Positions 13,974 to 14,888 of a stretch of 14,888 nucleotides of DNA are shown piece by piece. The stretch is from contig CALBZG010000046.1 in NCBI GenBank assembly GCA_937889655.1, positions 1-14,888 on the forward strand, given 5' to 3'. The notes below the pieces were generated by a model. The model ran no database searches, had not been told where the DNA came from, and was given only the letters and a program-made list of their open reading frames with translations. Made by a program: the position numbers and the translations under genes. Every line of letters begins with the position of its first letter. The first letter of the stretch is position 1. Source of the DNA: an uncultured Clostridia bacterium. GTDB taxonomy: Bacteria; Bacillota; Clostridia; Peptostreptococcales; Anaerovoracaceae.

Positions 13974-14888
13974 ACAGAGTCCTCCAGCGATTTCTTCAAG
14001 GCTTTGCATACGAGTGGAAATTCTGTTTCGTCGATGGTTCGTATATGAAAATAAAGCTTGTCTTGTGCAATTCTGCAAATTACGGGGCTATCGCCTTGCC
14101 TCAACCGGCTTTGTAGTTCATTGACATGAATATTTTCAGGTCTGAAGCTAATGGCCTTACCCGCCAGTTTGGTCCCCGGCAGGGAGCCTCCTCCTGCCTC
14201 ATCCCACACATCGCATATATCGAGCCCGACGGCCGAACCAAGCTCGAGGATCAACTCCGCCAGAAGTGATTCAGCCTTTTTTAGAAGCTGCTCTTCATTC
14301 ATGGCAAGCATGGACAACACCGGGATCCGCCAAATGGCATCTTCAGGTTCGAGGTACATTTCCAGTATTTTTTTCAAAGCGGATATCGTCGTTTTGTCGC
14401 ATCTCAACATTCTGGATAACGGGTTTTTCTTCAATTCTTCAATGAGGGGGTTTTTTCCGATGATAATGCCCGCCTGAGGTCCTCCCAGCAGTTTGTCACC
14501 ACTGAAGGTGATCAGGTCGGTTCCGGTTGCAACACAGTCCTGAACAGTAGGCTCATAAGTGGTATCGATGAATGGAAGGGGCAGCATGCATCCGCTTCCC
14601 AGATCCACCATGGTGATCAGATTATTTTTCTCTCCCAGGTGCACAAGCTCTTCGAGAGTCGTCTCTCGTGTAAAGCCGGTCACCTTATAATTGCTCGTAT
14701 GGACCTTTAAGAGTATCGATGTTTTTTCTGAAATGGCCTTTTCATAATCCGACGGATAAGTTTTGTTCGTCGTTCCGATTTCGATCATGCCCGCCCCGCT
14801 TCGGAGAATGATATCCGGTATCCGGAAGCTTCCTCCGATTTCAACCTGCTCCCCCCTGGAAACGATCACTTCTCTGTCTTTGCCGAAG
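13970..14888 (-). CDS. selA: L-seryl-tRNA(Sec) selenium transferase SelA, 5' end cut by the window
   Basis: A PLP-dependent enzyme that converts Ser-tRNA(Sec) to Sec-tRNA(Sec) using selenophosphate, acting as a large ring-shaped homodecamer in bacteria. The last 305 or so residues are visible; full-length SelA has about 460, so roughly the first third is missing. The frame stays open to the window edge (FGKDREVIVSRGEQVEIGGSFRIPD). Visible marks are EIGTTNKTY, HTSNYKVTGF, VDLGSGC and the PLP lysine in ITFSGDKLLGGPQAGIIIGK (lysine codon near 14494-14492). The stop codon overlaps the selB ATG by 4 bp. Any selD or tRNA(Sec) gene would be outside the window, probably to the right. Confidence 0.95.
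   Translation of the reverse strand, partial: FGKDREVIVSRGEQVEIGGSFRIPDIILRSGAGMIEIGTTNKTYPSDYEKAISEKTSILLKVHTSNYKVTGFTRETTLEELVHLGEKNNLITMVDLGSGCMLPLPFIDTTYEPTVQDCVATGTDLITFSGDKLLGGPQAGIIIGKNPLIEELKKNPLSRMLRCDKTTISALKKILEMYLEPEDAIWRIPVLSMLAMNEEQLLKKAESLLAELILELGSAVGLDICDVWDEAGGGSLPGTKLAGKAISFRPENIHVNELQSRLRQGDSPVICRIAQDKLYFHIRTIDETEFPLVCKALKKSLEDSV

Noticed and set aside
13974..14078. A 35-codon N-terminal extension of SelB reached by an upstream ATG
   Set aside because: It lies wholly inside the selA coding region in another frame, has no family resemblance, and the downstream ATG gives the normal SelB N-terminus with a good ribosome binding site and an ATGA overlap with selA.

Overview
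This 14.9 kb window looks like a contig end from an anaerobic, low-to-medium GC member of the Bacillota, most likely Clostridia. The evidence is strong GGAGG-type ribosome binding sites, promoters close to TTGACA-17-TATAAT, a CIRCE operator, the DapL route to lysine, an LctP-type lactate permease and bacterial selenocysteine machinery. A species cannot be named. Nearly all genes are on the minus strand; one lipoprotein gene is on the plus strand. The first 47 bases are not biological: they match an Illumina TruSeq adapter with its index.

Layout from left to right: (1) adapter, then a truncated gene for a GH3-like acyl-adenylate-family protein, overlapped by an upstream membrane methyltransferase of the isoprenylcysteine methyltransferase type, with promoters about 60 and 165 bp upstream of it. 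(2) htpG (Hsp90) with its own promoter and a CIRCE operator placed at the transcription start. (3) A lysine block read leftwards: TrmB-like regulator, lysA and dapL, followed by uspA and a terminator. The promoter of this block overlaps a perfect 12-bp inverted repeat, a likely site of autoregulation. (4) A Ca2+/cation:H+ antiporter (Cax) and, divergently, a small lipoprotein. (5) A YwaF-like membrane protein gene preceded by about 330 nt with an excellent promoter, many small helices and a terminator-like hairpin: a candidate structured RNA. (6) A selenium block read leftwards from the right edge: selA (partial), selB, a 99-residue HesB/IscA-like selenoprotein whose Sec codon is an in-frame TGA, then a lactate permease after a region with two strong stem-loops.

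The main discoveries are the selenoprotein, which ordinary ORF calling splits at its UGA, and the unassigned structured RNA in front of ywaF. SelA makes Sec-tRNA(Sec) and SelB delivers it to the ribosome at a SECIS hairpin; a recognisable SECIS-like stem-loop follows the UGA of the HesB-like gene, so the operon carries both the machinery and one of its clients. No tRNA(Sec), selD, mobile element or CRISPR array is visible in the window.
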